Assembly (NCBI GenBank): GCA_903813345.2
Contig: CAIIXF020000002.1
Span: 30,312,926-30,376,925, forward strand
DNA length: 64,000 bases
Direction: 5' to 3'
DNA from: Owenia fusiformis
Lineage: Eukaryota > Annelida > Polychaeta > Sabellida > Oweniidae
This document shows, piece after piece, positions 1 to 30,270 of the stretch; positions within the stretch are counted from its first letter, which is position 1; every line of letters begins with the position of its first letter. Under the pieces are notes generated by a model. The model ran no database searches. It had not been told where the DNA came from and saw only the letters and a list, made by a program, of their open reading frames with translations. The position numbers and the translations under genes were made by a program.

Positions 1-1390
1 AATTTATTGCGGTGAATTCAAATAGTTTATTTAAACTACTGTTTTATCTTTACGATGCGTTTGATTACATTGAAAACTAACGGCATGCATAGTTTAATAT
101 CTTCCCTCCAAGACAGCATAGAATCTGAAATATTCATCACCTTGTGTTATAGAAATACGAATTAAAATATGATAGGCTACTTATCTTTTTTTGGTTTCTG
201 GTTGTCGTGGCTCGTCTTTGCCAGTACTAAAATCATTGAAATTACATTTTAAAAGAAGGAAGGACTCCCAGGGTTCCAACTTGATACTCTGCCTTATATG
301 AGCACTGTGGAGTCTTTGCGCAATTACAAAACTCGGAATTTATCAACAGCCGTCATTTTTTCACTTCAGAATTTGACTCGCGAGTTTTTGTCTTATTTTC
401 AAATAAAAGATTCAAAACATACAAGAAGTGGTCAAGCTACATGTATCACTTTAACTCTTTTGGATATCAGATTATGAATTTATAGCCAATTATAATGTCA
501 GACAACAACTACAACATTTTTAGCGTTGTCTTCAAGGTCATTAGAACATCGACCATTCTCTTCTCTTCTCTCTCGTAGAAATCAACACCGAATTAATTGT
601 TAAAAGTTTATAAGTAATTAAACTTAATTTAAAGTAACTAAAATTTGTTTAACAACTATTAGTTACGTAATGTTACGTAATCTTAATAAAGTTCTACTTG
701 ACCCAAACAGAAGATTGGTTTTGTACTTTATTCTATATTAGTTACAGAGGGGTTAATTAACTTGTTATGTAAATACCGTACTTTTATAATTGTCATTTGT
801 GAATCAATTTAACTAGAGATTAAAAATTAATATTGAGTTGAAATTCTTCCTTGATTTGTTTCATGTGAAATGGAAGCCATTGGATTGAGCATCCATCTTG
901 AAAATCTCATCTTTAGAAGAGTCCCATGTCCCTAAAGCACCAGGTTATAAAATGTGAACCATATCCGTCAACTGGTATTTCGACCGGACACTTGAACGAA
1001 GGGAAGTTACATCAGAAGTAAGGTTACATCGTTTCTCTCGATATCCAAGTACATTAGGAGCAAAACCGAAGTGAGATTACATTCGATACTGTTCGTAATG
1101 TACCTGGAAATAAGTTGATGGCGGACATTTTGAAAAAACTGGCTGATATAAATATAGAAATGCATACCTATTTTGTTATCTTACGTAATTTCATAAGCTA
1201 TCGGTAAACACTCATAAAGTAACATCATACTATTCGAAGCGATTAGAAATTTTACATACATTAAATTTTGCGCCTGCGTTAGCAGCATGCATTCACATGT
1301 ATCAATATACTGTATAAAAGAATATGAATTGAATGTTACCGCCAAACAGGTTTTTCTTTGTATATGCGTGCGTTACTTTCTTCTAATGTG
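1..1390. other. Upstream region of TDO2, no gene seen
   Basis: No exon-like open frame with splice signals or recognisable protein similarity was found on either strand. The stretch is AT-rich and holds short direct repeats only. It presumably contains intergenic DNA and distal control sequence of the TDO2 gene that follows. Confidence 0.4.
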
Positions 1391-1391
1391 A

Positions 1392-1555
1392 CCAATCAGA
1401 GACGATGGTCTCTCTTTAGAAATTTCAATTGGGAAATATGGTCATCTCTGAACCCTGGGATATTCCATCCTCTAAAAACTAATTAGCATTTTTACTGTGA
1501 GCGAGTCTACTTCGAAGTTTGTAAAGAAGCGAGTTATGAAACTTGAGTATAAATC
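1392..1555 (+). promoter_or_regulatory. Probable TDO2 core promoter (CCAAT box and TATA box)
   Basis: A CCAAT pentamer lies at 1392-1396 inside ACCAATCAGA and a TATAAATC element at 1548-1555. The TATA box sits 131 bases before the TDO2 start codon at 1679, so transcription would be expected near 1578-1585 and give a 5' UTR of roughly 100 bases. The two elements are seen directly; their use as a promoter is inferred from position. Confidence 0.5.
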
Positions 1556-1678
1556 CTGATAGACCAGATTACGTTTAGTAGGAGACTCAGGAGCTCAGAT
1601 TTCGGTTGATTCAGATGCCAGGGGACTTGTAGAAGATCGTACCAAACACCAGTCGAGTAATAACTGAAAGAAAGCACA

Positions 1679-19035
<17,357 letters not shown>

Positions 19036-19974
19036 GATAGAATCTATGTGGAATATACCTGACATGCCTAGGTCCTAAGATACGGGTCATACTCATAATC
19101 TAGGCCTACAACTTCAATTGATGGACTTGCTACATATATAAAATATCTTTATGGCTCAGCGTTAAAACTTCAGACTTGAAACCGGAAGATCCTGGGTTCG
19201 ATTCTCGCACCGGACATTTAATTTAACACACTCTCGTTCATATCTGTATTTGACTTGTTAAGTTACAGCTTCCCAGAGGCGCCTTCTGTGAACATTTTTG
19301 ACCAACACTGTATAACTTGGCACTTGACAAATTACTGCCTACGATATTGTCACACTCCAGATCTAAAGGTGCATTTTGCAGGTCTAGTAAATCGTGGTTG
19401 GTCTTCCTTGCAGTACATTTGTAGACTGGGCTTTTATTTGTAAAATAAGAGTCAGTTGAGTTTTAATCTACGTCAATCAAACCTAAATATAAGTTATCAA
19501 AAGAACACAGTGCAATGTTATTGAAAAATACAATTCGTATTTTACATGCAAAGAAGTTGTATATCTTCGATTGCTTGTGTATACATACAGATGATTTGCA
19601 TCTAAAATATGAACGTATTTTTAATAAGATATTGTGCTGTCGTCCTTTGATTACTTATTTTGAGGTTTGTTCGACACACAACCAAACTGACTCTATGCCT
19701 GCATTTTACTAAATGGCACCCCAAAGATATACGTATATTAAGAGTATGTTTACAAATGAAGAACAACTAATGGATATCGATGTATACCTCACATAAGAAA
19801 TTTAGCGCATAAAAAATTCATTTGACTTATTCAGTAGTTGTATATTCTTTATCAGATATGGGTAAGATTTTAAAACATTTTTATCACTTTTATAATCTCA
19901 ATGTTTACAATTTGGATCCTTTTCAACATTTTACTCTCTGTATTTTGTGTTGCCATTTTAATCATTTTTGCACA
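19036..19974 (+). other. TDO2 3' UTR and following DNA
   Basis: The stop codon of TDO2 ends at 19035. No further exon with conserved protein was found. A SINE sits at 19150-19235. No clear AATAAA could be assigned as the TDO2 polyadenylation signal. Confidence 0.4.
19150..19235 (+). mobile_element. tRNA-derived SINE
   Basis: A tRNA-like head has an A-box region (TATGGCTCAGCGTTAAAAC) and a B box (GGTTCGATTC), correctly spaced for internal polymerase III control. It resembles the elements at 48094 and 48527. It is probably inside the TDO2 3' UTR. Confidence 0.65.
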
Positions 19975-21620
19975 TCAGTCAGAATAGAAGGATTTGTATT
20001 ATATTGCAATATATTCACTCGAATTTAATGGAATATGCATGATTTACATAGGTTTTTAAAGAACATGTACTGTATTACTCAAGATCAAAATAATTGTTGC
20101 ACATCAGTCAGAATAGAGGGTTTTGTATTATATTGCAATGTATTCACTTTAAATTTAATGGTATATGCATTATTAAAAGAACATTTATTAATCAAAATAA
20201 TTGTACTTTAAATTAAATGGTATATGCAGAACATGTATTAATCAAAATAATTGTTGCACATCAGTCAGAATATAGGGGTTTGTATTATATTGCAATAAAT
20301 TCACTTTAACTTTAATGGTATATGCATGATATGTAGTTTTTGATAATAAGGTATTTAAAAGAACATGTACTGTATTACTCAAGATCAAAATAATTGTTGC
20401 ACATCAGTCAGAATATAGGGGTTTGTATTATATTGCAATAAATTCACTTTAAATTTAATGGTATATGCATTATTAAACGAACATATATTAATCAAAATAA
20501 TTGTTGCACATCAGTAAGAATACAGGGGTTTGTATTATATTGCAATTTATTCCATAATACTACTGTTTTCCCTGGGAAATAAAATCATATTATCCCTCTT
20601 AAAACCATATATACTCGAAAAATCATATTGTCCCTGTAAAAAAATCATATATACTCGAAAAATCATATTGTCCCTGGAAAAAAAATCATACATACTCGAA
20701 AAATCATATTGTCCCTATTTTTTTCAAAAACATCATTTTTGCCCATTTTTTCATTTTTTCCAAAAATTTGATTTTTCTAATTTTTTTCCAATTTTCGAAA
20801 AAAATCTTTTTTAAAAAATTGCATTTTTTCAAAGATTTTCATTTATCTAAAAAAATTTCAATTTTGAATCATGTTTTTCAAATTTTTTCATTTTTTCCCC
20901 AAATTTTCAATTTTTCAAATTTCTTTCATATTTCTTTTTCCTTGAATACTCAAAAATTAGGGAATAAAAAGGTTATTTCATGTATTTTACATATCATGCA
21001 TATACCATTAAATTTTAAGTGAATATATATAGGTTATTTCATGCTTGATTTTCAATATGAATTTTATTACACGGGAAATATGACATTGACCTCGGTAAAT
21101 ATTATATTCACACTCACTCGCTACGCTCGTTCGGTCAATATCATATTTCCCTCGGTCAATATCATATTACCCTGGAATAAAATTCATATTGAAAATCAAG
21201 CATGAAATAACCTATATATATTCACTTAAAATTTAATGGTATATGCATGATATGTAGTTTTTAATAATAAGGTATTTAAAAGAACATGTACTGTATTATT
21301 CACAATCAAAATATTTGTTGCACATCAGTCAGAATATAGGGGTTTGTATTATATTTCAATATATAATATATTCACTTTAGATTTAATGGTATATGCATGA
21401 TATGTAATTTACATAAGGTTTTTAAAAGAACAGGTATTGTATTATTCAAAATCAAAATAAATTGCACATCAGTCAGAATATAGGGGTTCGTATTATATTG
21501 CAATATATTCACTTTAAATTTAATGGTATATGCATTATTAAAAAAACATGTATTAATCAAAATAATCGTTGCACATCAGTCATAATATAGGAGTTTGTAT
21601 TTTATTGCAAAATATTACTT
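19975..21620. repeat. Tandem satellite of about 75-130 bp unit, interrupted
   Basis: Eight or more copies of a unit with TTGCACATCAGTCAGAATA, GGGGTTTGTATTATATTGCAA, ATTCACTTTAAATTTAATGG and TATATGCAT. The array is split at about 20550-21235 by a T-rich low-complexity block and a large hairpin. Short poly-Phe/Lys open frames in the T-rich block are composition artefacts. Confidence 0.85.
21021..21232. repeat. Near-perfect hairpin, arms about 90 bp
   Basis: TATATATAGGTTATTTCATG and its continuation are mirrored by the complementary strand ending at 21232, around a short centre with CGCTACGCTCG. The arms are almost identical, so the palindrome is recent or maintained. It resembles a foldback MITE dropped into the surrounding satellite. 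Confidence 0.8.
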
Positions 21621-22639
21621 TTTTAATGGTACATAGATTGTCTCAAACAATGTACCCAAAATCATTTTAACAGCAAAATAAACCAATCAATATTTTCAGA
21701 CGATAGTTTTTGCATGGTCTTTTAGGCAAAGCATGTAAATCTTTCCCTATTACTAAAGGATTGGTATCGATATGGTGAACTGAATTTTACAATGTTTTTC
21801 TTCTAAACCAATTGTTGAAAACATTATGTAAAAACACCTTTATGCACTTTTGACTAATTGACAACAAATGAATGCGAATTGTATATATTTTATAAAACTG
21901 TTTTTTTTGTAAACATTTTTATGTTTTTAGTGCAATTGCTTTTTTGTTCCTTTTTTGCCAATTGTTGAGACTGAAATAAAAAATATTTCCGAAGCTTGTT
22001 AATATAGTATACGAGTATACAACGTTTTCTTAGACCTCACAGTCTTAATGTTATAGTTATACAAAGGACATTTTGGTTGATTTTACAAAAAGTATATAAA
22101 AAATTAAAACAAAAAACAAAACAAAAATAGATAAAAATTTAGATAAACCTTTTATTTCATTAACAAGATACTTTTAAAGATATTTTAAATCCAAAGTCAT
22201 TATTTTTCAAAAGCCAATAGTTTTCAACACTGTACTGGATGAGCGTGGTATGAAGGAGGTTTTGAAAGATGGCAACTTTCTCTTTATGTAGGTTATTTGT
22301 GGTTTATTATTCTACATTGATTCTGAAAATATTGGTGTCAAGTTTTTCAGCGTTTTTGAAAGATGAGATTTATACCCCCCTTGTGTGATTTTAAGGGGGG
22401 GGGGGTGTTTACTAGGAGAGCCATGTACAATTCTTAGAATATACAATCAATCATCTTGATATTTACAGGTAATTTATACCTTTTACATGTTCTACCATTA
22501 TGACAAGTTCCATCAAAGTTGGTCAACTGGTTGCTATGGTAACGGAGATCATATGTTAAAAAAGTACACATTTTCGTAAAGATCTAAGACACCCCCTGTG
22601 ACAAAACACATATTATTTTCATGAATTTGGGAGGAATAT

Positions 22640-23325
22640 CCCTTGTCGATGATTGGATGGATATATAAGCTGCAAAACAGTCAGAATTATTTAGTTAATT
22701 ATATATTATAATATAGATTTTATTAGTCACTTTACTATTAACAATCTCAATCTTCAAAGCCACATAATATAATTCAGATTAGGCCTAAAACCAACCCCTT
22801 TATCAAAACCATGTCGATGATTGGACAGATATATAAAGCTGCAAAACAGTCAGAATTGTTCAATTAATAAATATATCATTAGATCTTATTAGACACTTTA
22901 CTATGTACATTCATAATCATTAAAGCCACGGGGCTTTATAATTCAGGTTAGGCCTTAAGCCAACCCCTTTATCCAAACCTTGTTGATGATTTGACGGATA
23001 TATACAGATGCAAAACAGTCAGAGTTCTTTAGTTAACGAATATATTATAATATAGATTTTATTAGTCACTTTACTATTAACAATCTCAATCTTCAAAACC
23101 ACGGGATTTTATAATTCAGGTTAGGCCTAAAGCCATGCAATCCCTTTATCCAAACCTTGTCGATTATTGGACGGATATATACAGCTGCAAAGCAGTCAGA
23201 ATTGTATGGTTAATAAATATGTTATTAGATCTAAATTTGCAACAGTCACAATCTTTAAAGCCGCTTGGTTTCATTATTCAGGTAAGGCCTAAAGCCAACC
23301 CCTTTATCCAAACCTAATCAAGGAT
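22640..23325. repeat. About 170-bp tandem repeat, four copies
   Basis: Each unit contains TTGTCGATGATTGGACGGATA, GCAAAACAGTCAGAATT, TTATTAGTCACTTTACTAT and TTAGGCCTAAAGCCAACCCC, one character run at a time with small changes. Copies start near 22640, 22806, 22978 and 23155. No coding sequence. Confidence 0.85.
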
Positions 23326-23344
23326 TGGAAAAGGTCATAATGGC

Positions 23345-24500
23345 CATGTGAAAAGATGATCATGCATTTAAGACTATTTGTAAAGATAACTATGCATTTA
23401 AGACTAAGTGTAAAGATGGTCATGCATTTAAGACTATGTGTAAAGATAACTATGCATTTAAGAATAAGTGTAAAGATGATCATGTATTTAAGAATAAGTG
23501 TAAAGATGATCATGCATTTAAGACTATTTGTAAAGATGATCATACATTTAAGACTATGTGTAAAGATGATCATGCATTTAATACTAAGTGTAAAGATGAT
23601 CATGCATTTCAGACTATGTGTAAGGATGATCATGCATTTAAGACTAAGTGTAAAGATGAGGATGCATTTAAGACTATGTGTAAAGATGATCATGCATTTA
23701 AGACTATGTGAAAAGATGATCATGCATTTCAGACTATGTGAAAAGATAATTATGACTTTAAGACTATGTGTAAAGATAATTATGCAAAGACTAAGTATAA
23801 AGATGATCATGCATTTAAGATTATGTGTAAAGATGATCATGCATTTGAGACTATATGTAAAGATGATCATGCATTTCAGACTATGTGAAAAGATGATCAT
23901 GCATTTAAGACTATGTGAAAAGATGATCATGCATTTAAGACTATGTGAAAAGATAATTATGACTTTAAGACTATGTGTAAAGATAATTATGCAAAGACTA
24001 AGTATAAAGATGATCATGCATTTAAGACTAAGTGTAAAGATGAGGATGCATTTAAGACTATGTGTAAAGATGATCATGCATTTAAGACTATGTGAAAAGA
24101 TGATCATGCATTTCAGACTATGTGAAAAGATAATTATGACTTTAAGACTATGTGTAAAGATAATTATGCAAAGACTAAGTATAAAGATGGTCATGCATTT
24201 AAGACTATGTGAAAAGATAATTATGACTTTAAGACTATGTGTAAAGATAATTATGCAAAGACTAAGTATAAAGATGGTCATGCATTTAAGACTATGTGTA
24301 AAGATGAGGATGCATTTAAGACTATGTGAAAAGATGACCATGCATTTAAGCCTATGTGAAAAGATGACCATGCATTTAAGACTATATGTAAAGATGACCA
24401 TGCATTGCAGACTATGTGTTAAAATGATCATGCATTTCAAAACATTTTTAAAGATGAGATTATTATGCATCTCGAATTGTGTTAAGATGGTCATTATAAG
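23345..24500. repeat. 30-bp minisatellite, about 38 copies
   Basis: Unit GATGATCATGCATTTAAGAC plus TATGTGTAAA, with common variants TGAAAA, GATGAGGATGC and a short TAATTATGCAAAG form. A longer block (TAATTATGACTTTAAG ... GCAAAGACTAAGTATAAAG) recurs about four times, so there is higher-order structure. Because 30 is a multiple of three and the unit lacks stops in some frames, open frames of 383 (plus) and 399 (minus) residues arise; these are judged non-genic. Confidence 0.95.
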
Positions 24501-24661
24501 CATTTAAAACTATACGTAAGGATTATCATCACGGATCTCTAATTATATATAAAAAATGGTGATCATGCATTTCAGACTAGTGTGTAAAGATGACTATGCA
24601 TCTGGAGTATTTCTCCATTATTATTTAGACTCATTAACTATTAGCTGCATTGTGTTATGTA

Positions 24662-25306
24662 CAGGGTGTCCTGAAAGTATGCCCCCCCCCCCTAGGCAGA
24701 CATATACCAGTGTCGTCATAGTATGTGTCATATATCATTTTAAAGCTTATCCAAAGTTACATTGATTCGCAAAGTATCATGGTTCAACTCTCAAATGTGA
24801 AGAAATTACAGGCATTTCAAAATTTAGTGTTTGGTCAAAATTAAGTTCAATTTTACACCAAATCACTAGTCAATGTGTCCTCCCAGGCCATCTTAACAGC
24901 AGCAATTCTTTTCAGGTCGGATGGATATTGAGTTGGAAAAAGAGAACGGTGAGGGTAGAAACTCTAAGGAAACTCTTCTAAAGTGCCTTAACATGTCTTA
25001 AGAGGGTTATAAAACTCCACACCCCTATTTGAAGGGCTTTTAAGGTCATATCTGAAAACAATTGCTGCTGTTAACATGGCCAAGGGGGACACATTGACTA
25101 GTAATGTGGTGTAAAATTGAACTTTATTTTGACAAAACATTAACTTTTAAAATGACTGTAACTTTTTCCCATTTGGGAGTTAAACCATGATACTTGGCAA
25201 ATCAATGTAACTTTGGATAAGCTTTAAAATGATATATGACACATACTATGAGGACACTGGAATATGTCTGCCTAGGGGGGGGGGGCTATACTTTCGGGAC
25301 ACCCTG
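24662..25306. mobile_element. Mariner-type MITE, 645 bp, TIRs about 260 bp
   Basis: Ends CAGGGTGTCCTGAAAGTATG and complement are flanked by TA (24660-24661 and 25307-25308). The long arms share TAGGCAGACATAT, CATATATCATTTTAAAGC and AATGTGTCC. Poly-C/poly-G runs lie close to both tips. No transposase remains. Confidence 0.9.
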
Positions 25307-25599
25307 TATATTGAAGCTGCAGAATATGCTGTGACGAATATTGTACATGTAGCTGCAGATTCAGACCTGCCAACCTAAATTGAAAAATTTGCGGTAGATT
25401 TTTAAAATTGTGGTTCTTTTACGGTATATTTTTCCAAAATCCGCTAGTTTTCTGGTATTTTTGAAAAATGTGGTAGTTTTTGTGGTAGATTTTTTAGAAT
25501 CGTACTTTTAAAACAACAACACAAATATGTACAACATGTCCCCACCAATGGGCGATCCTATAAACTGCACATGCGGAATGCCTAACACTAATCAGTTGA

Positions 25600-26660
25600 A
25601 AACACGATTTTAAGAAGAAAATCCTATATGTCAGTATGTGGCCGCCTTCAAATTTCAATCAGTTCCAAAATTTTCATACTAAGAATCATCCCTTAAAATT
25701 TGAAATTGATCCCTCAAACGGTTAACGTGAAAATACATACATACGACTTTACAGGCACGATTTTAGGACGGAATATCCAAAATGGCCACTTTAAAATTGA
25801 CCCAAAATGCCGAAAAGGTATCAGATTATTGTCATTCTAAGAATCATCCCTGAAAATTTGAAATTGATCCCTCAAATGGTTGACCTAAAAACGTGAAGAT
25901 AAGACTTTACAGACAAGATCTAATGACAGAAAATCGAAAATGGCTACCTTAACATTTACCCAATTTGCTGAAAACTGATCAGTTCTAGATTTTCTTTCTA
26001 AGAACCATCCCTGAAAATTTGAAATTAAATGGTTATCCTTAGAATTAGCGGAGAATTGCCTTAACAGACACGATTTTAGAACGGAAAAAACCAAAATGGC
26101 CACCTCAAATCTCCGCAGAATACTAAAAAAAAGTAATGAGTTCTAAATTTTCAAACAAAGATCTAGAATCATTTTCAAAAATTTGAAATTGATCCCTCAA
26201 ACGGTTAACCGAAAATCAGTTCTTGATTTTAATAGTGAAAATCATTCCTGATCCGTCAAATGGTTATCCTGAAAATGAGTAAACAAGGCTTTACAAACAA
26301 GATTTTAGGACAGAAAATCCGAAATGGCAACCTTAAAATGTATTACCCAGAATGCCAAAAAGTTATCCATTCTAGATTTTCATACTAAGAACCAGCCCTG
26401 AATTTTTTTAATTGAACCCTCAAACAGTTAACCTGATTACGCGTAGACAAGACTTTACAGACAAGATTTTAGGACGGAAAATCCAAAATTACTGCCTTGA
26501 CATTTACCCAGAATGCCCAAAAACTGATCACTTCTAGATTTTCATACTATGAATCATCCCTGAAAATTTGAAATTGATCTACCAAACGGTTCATTTGAAA
26601 ATGCGTAGATAAGACTTGACAGACAAGATTTTAAGATGGAAAAATCAAAAATGGCCGATA
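25600..26660. repeat. Satellite, about 150-170 bp unit, about seven copies
   Basis: Unit parts: AAGAATCATCCCTGAAAATTTG, split by drift, then AAATTGATCCCTCAAACGGTTA, then AGACAAGACTTTACAGACAAG, then GAAAATCCAAAATGGCCACC. It is flanked (25370-25520 and 27420-27610) by a degenerate GGTAGATTTT/TACGGT repeat. No conserved open frame. Confidence 0.85.
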
Positions 26661-27807
26661 ATAAAAATAGTTATAATAAAAATAAAGTTTTAAAGGCAAC
26701 TGTGAAGTCGTTTATCTTAAAGTTTGCAGACTATGATTTTAGCATTTAACTTCAAAATTGCCGACAGGAAGTAAGTATCGAGTCAAAAAATATTCTACCA
26801 CATTCTTATGAACTCATTAGTTATCCCTGAAAACTTGAAGGAGATATCTGTAGCGGTTTTGGAGAAAAATGTCGGACGCACGGACGGACAGAGAGACGCG
26901 CCTAGGCCGACAATATGGCCTACACTATATGGGGACATAATAAAACGATAGTTTTTGCATTTTTTAATAAAAGGAGGGATTTTCGTAAGCATTTTTTAAA
27001 GCAGCAGTTGTTGCAGTGAATTTTAGAAAAAATAGTTTTTGTGGTTAATTCTGAAAATACAGTAGTTGTTAGCGAATACATAGTTGATGTTGTTGAATGA
27101 TAACCCCCCCCCCTTAAATATTATTCTAGGCTCAGAATCCTTAGTCCACAAATCAATATGACCCAGATACATGTACTCGTACATGTGAATTGAATGTTTT
27201 TCAGAATTTTTTTTCTAGCAAGTGGCCATCTGACTTCCCAAAACCCTACTAGAGACTCCACTAATATGACAAAAAATTAATAAGTATATAATGCTGATGA
27301 TTGGTCTGTTTATATACATGTACGGCTCAGAAGAAGTATTTTGAGGGTTTGCTCATTTAGTTTTTACCTTGCAATTCTTTCTACATTTTCCTGGCCGCAA
27401 TCTAAGAGTAAAATAAAGAAGTGAAGTTCTGTTAAATTTCTTTAAAAAAATACAGTAGATTTCAGCTAAATACGGTCGATTTCTCACAGGAAAACGGATT
27501 TAAAAAAGATAGACTTTACTAGATATACAGTACAGCGCATTTTTACGGCTACAGTACGGTAGATATATTTACGATAGATTTGCGTAAAATACGGGAGGCT
27601 GGCAGGTCTGATATTGAATACACTTGAACATGCATCGCGAAGCTGCAAAATGCACTGTGATAATTTGCCGTAGCTGCAGAATGCACTTCAACAATGTTTA
27701 TCTTGAAGCTGTTAGGCCTAACTATAATGCATTTGGACTTGCGCAGTACTGTAGCTTCATTGTTCCGTAAATAAGTGATAGAGTAGCTTATTTTGAGATA
27801 GCTAGCT
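26661..27807. other. Intergenic, repeat-poor
   Basis: Contains TTTGTGGTTA-type short repeats around 26940-27080, a C-run at 27105, and TACGGTAGATTT words at 27450-27600. No gene, RNA or complete element was recognised. Confidence 0.3.
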
Positions 27808-27962
27808 AAGAGTAGAACCTGTCTAATCAGAACGCCACTGGAACCCACCATAAGTGTATCTATTGGCATGTGTTCACATTTCAAGATTTTTCAAAAAGCG
27901 TCCACACAAAAAGCTGTTCAGATTAGAGGTATTTGATAATACAGGTTTTGCTTCACTACTGT
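27808..27962. mobile_element. Pogo/Tigger-like MITE
   Basis: Left end AGTAGAACCTGTCTAATCAG with ACTGGAACC, right end ACAGGTTTTG...ACTGTA, an imperfect inverted pair. The CAGT-AAACCTGT tip and GGGACC-like box are typical of pogo/Tigger-type elements. Related copies: 36369-36550 and 53100-53277. Confidence 0.55.
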
Positions 27963-28195
27963 ATATGTAGTCTTTGTTATTTGGAATAAATTTATATCTG
28001 CTAGATACGTATATTAATTTACTGTTAAATTTTTCATTGATTTGTAATGGAATATTGTCTCATAATCATCACTACAGTATGTTCATCCGGAGTGTGCAAA
28101 CTGCAACCAGGCTCCCAGTAACGCTGGCCCTTATTGGTTACAATTAATTACAGTAACAATCTGACAATAGCAGTCTGGTTGATACATGGACCCAT

Positions 28196-28470
28196 TTTAA
28201 TCGTCAGTTTCTGTACCTACAACAGAAACTCTCCCTCAACTTTTGAATTATCATTTTTCACCAACCACAATTTAAACTATTTATAAGATCAACTTTTTTA
28301 CATTTCAAAGGTGACTTGGTAACTATAGGTCAGATCTCAAATCTAATGTCAGATTTGAACTCCTTCAAATTTGTTGATGAATTTTAAAAAGATTTGATCA
28401 ATTTGAAGCAAGTTGAAAATTCAAAATTGCCGATTTATCAAAAAATCAAAATGTCCAACTATATACATTT
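28196..28470 (-). repeat. Stray copy of KLHL last-exon acceptor and intron satellite
   Basis: On the minus strand, TGTTGTAG/GTAC at 28217 with its polypyrimidine tract matches the acceptor of KLHL exon 9a (31361) over about 80 bases; the frame then stops after MYRN. Bases 28320-28470 match the 125-bp satellite of KLHL intron 7 (32390-32800). So a partial third copy of the gene's 3' end lies downstream of the gene. Confidence 0.6.
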
Positions 28471-29010
28471 AATTTACCCAGCATATCCACAACCTATTCA
28501 GATCTTCACACTAGGCTACTCGTGCATCTGTAAAAATTTCAAGTTGAACGTACAGGTGGTTTTCTTGGAATTTTGATAACAAGATTTATTAAAAAAAATC
28601 ATGACAGCCTATAAATGCACATTCTGCAAAAAAGAGGAGTATATAAAATAAAATAAGGAGTATATTCTGATATTGGAAGATGTACATATGTAAAGCTGCA
28701 CATTCTGCAAAAATTTCATAGGAGTTTATTCTGATATTGAAAACAAAGAAATCAGAGAGATATTATGAGTACTTTATGACCACCTCTTGTTTGTAAATTA
28801 ATGTGACTCTCTATGCCTTTTGATACACATGGCAAATATATGATTTATACCAAGTACTAAATAATTCATAGTGTGAACATTTTATATATTTGAGAACTAT
28901 TTATTTCGTGCTACAAATTACTGCATATATGTATATACTGTGAGTGTGTACTTTACATATTCCAAGAAATACAATTAAATAGCAAACTTGTATACATAAT
29001 ATGGTTAAGT

Positions 29011-29092
29011 CTTGCCCAAGTCGGTATTTTTTACTTATCTGATCTTGAATTATTAGAAATCAAAATAAGTAAAAGAGACCGACTTGGGCAAG
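29011..29092. repeat. Hairpin with 15-bp stem
   Basis: CTTGCCCAAGTCGGT at 29011 is mirrored by ACCGACTTGGGCAAG at 29078-29092. It may be a short MITE or a transcript hairpin; nothing else identifies it. Confidence 0.5.
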
Positions 29093-30137
29093 GCTAATAA
29101 TCTGGCAATGTTGCACTAAATTTGATGTTACACATTATACTTGTTTTGGAATGTGTTCTCTATAAATATCCAGCTACACTCACAATTCAAACTTGATATC
29201 AATCGAAAAACACTGTCCAGTATCAAAGTTTATGTAAACAAGCCATTTTTTTACTTCATTGTCTTACATACTCACAAATTGATATTTTATATGTACAATA
29301 TCTTACAATAAATCAAGGAGAAAATACTAAACAATTTACTATACATATATGTACATTTATGAAAATTTGAGAATTTATTTTACAAAACAAAGTCTTTAAG
29401 ACCGGTAAAATAACTCATGAGTTTCCGTGCAACACTCAAGCTCAAAATATCCACAACTGTGAAATGTGTGATAACCAATCAATAGACAAGGTGCAACTAT
29501 CAGATTATTGAGAATCTTGGTAGAAGTTCTGTTAGAGTACAATTTTACCTTGTATATGGTGGTACAATGGCCCTGGGGGCTCATCAATGATACAAATATA
29601 AATCACCATAAATATCAAAGAATCAATTTTTTATATCATCCGATATTTTTCAATTCATCTCTTTTGTTCATATAATATCTATATACTCCTAGAGCATTAA
29701 CTTTCATTTGAGTCATTTTCTGACTGACTTGTGTGCCCTCATAATTATTTAGGCCGTTTCACATAAAATCTCTATGATGGGTTACCCCAGGAGAATTGGT
29801 GCCCATGGTTCCAACTCAATATTGACCTTGATCGACAACAACATTGAAAATGCTGTTATTTTCTGACATTATATCTGACTATAAAAGATTTGAATATCTT
29901 GATCCCTTCTTGTGTGTTTTGAATTTTTCTAGTTTTTTAGAAATGAGACCAAATCTTGCGATTCAAACTCTGAATTGGAAAAAAGGCAGCTGTTTAATTT
30001 TGAATTTTGTAATGACTCCATGATAATAAGGTCAAGGTCATGATACCATATATGGCACACTATTGAGATGGAACCCTAGGAGCAAATTCTCATTGGGGTG
30101 CCAATAATAATTATTCAGACTTTCTAGGGCCATTAAC

Positions 30138-30143
30138 TTTTAT
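30138..30143 (-). terminator. Polyadenylation signal candidate for KLHL exon 9b
   Basis: TTTATT on the plus strand reads AATAAA on the minus strand, 128 bases after the exon 9b stop codon. It fits the 3' end of the longer KLHL transcript by position alone. Confidence 0.4.
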
Positions 30144-30270
30144 TTGGGCCACAAGATTGCAATTCATTATAGTTGTCACCACTAGTGAAATGTTAATGGT
30201 GGTGGCAAGTGTATATATTAATAGAATTAAGTGTATTTATTAATTAATATAGAATCATCTGGGATGTCAT

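Noticed and set aside
19150-19235. A tRNA gene
   Set aside because: A and B boxes are present but no complete cloverleaf can be folded; a SINE head fits better, as at 48094 and 48527.
20530-21022. Phe/Lys-rich plus-strand open frames
   Set aside because: T-rich low-complexity DNA; no conserved motif.
23345-24500. Regularly spaced repeats resembling a CRISPR array
   Set aside because: Units are contiguous with no unique spacers, and the genome is eukaryotic.
23304-24507. Open frames of 399 (minus) and 383 (plus) residues, the longest in the window
   Set aside because: Both come from one 30-bp minisatellite whose length is a multiple of three; they overlap on opposite strands, lack splice or promoter context and show no known domain.
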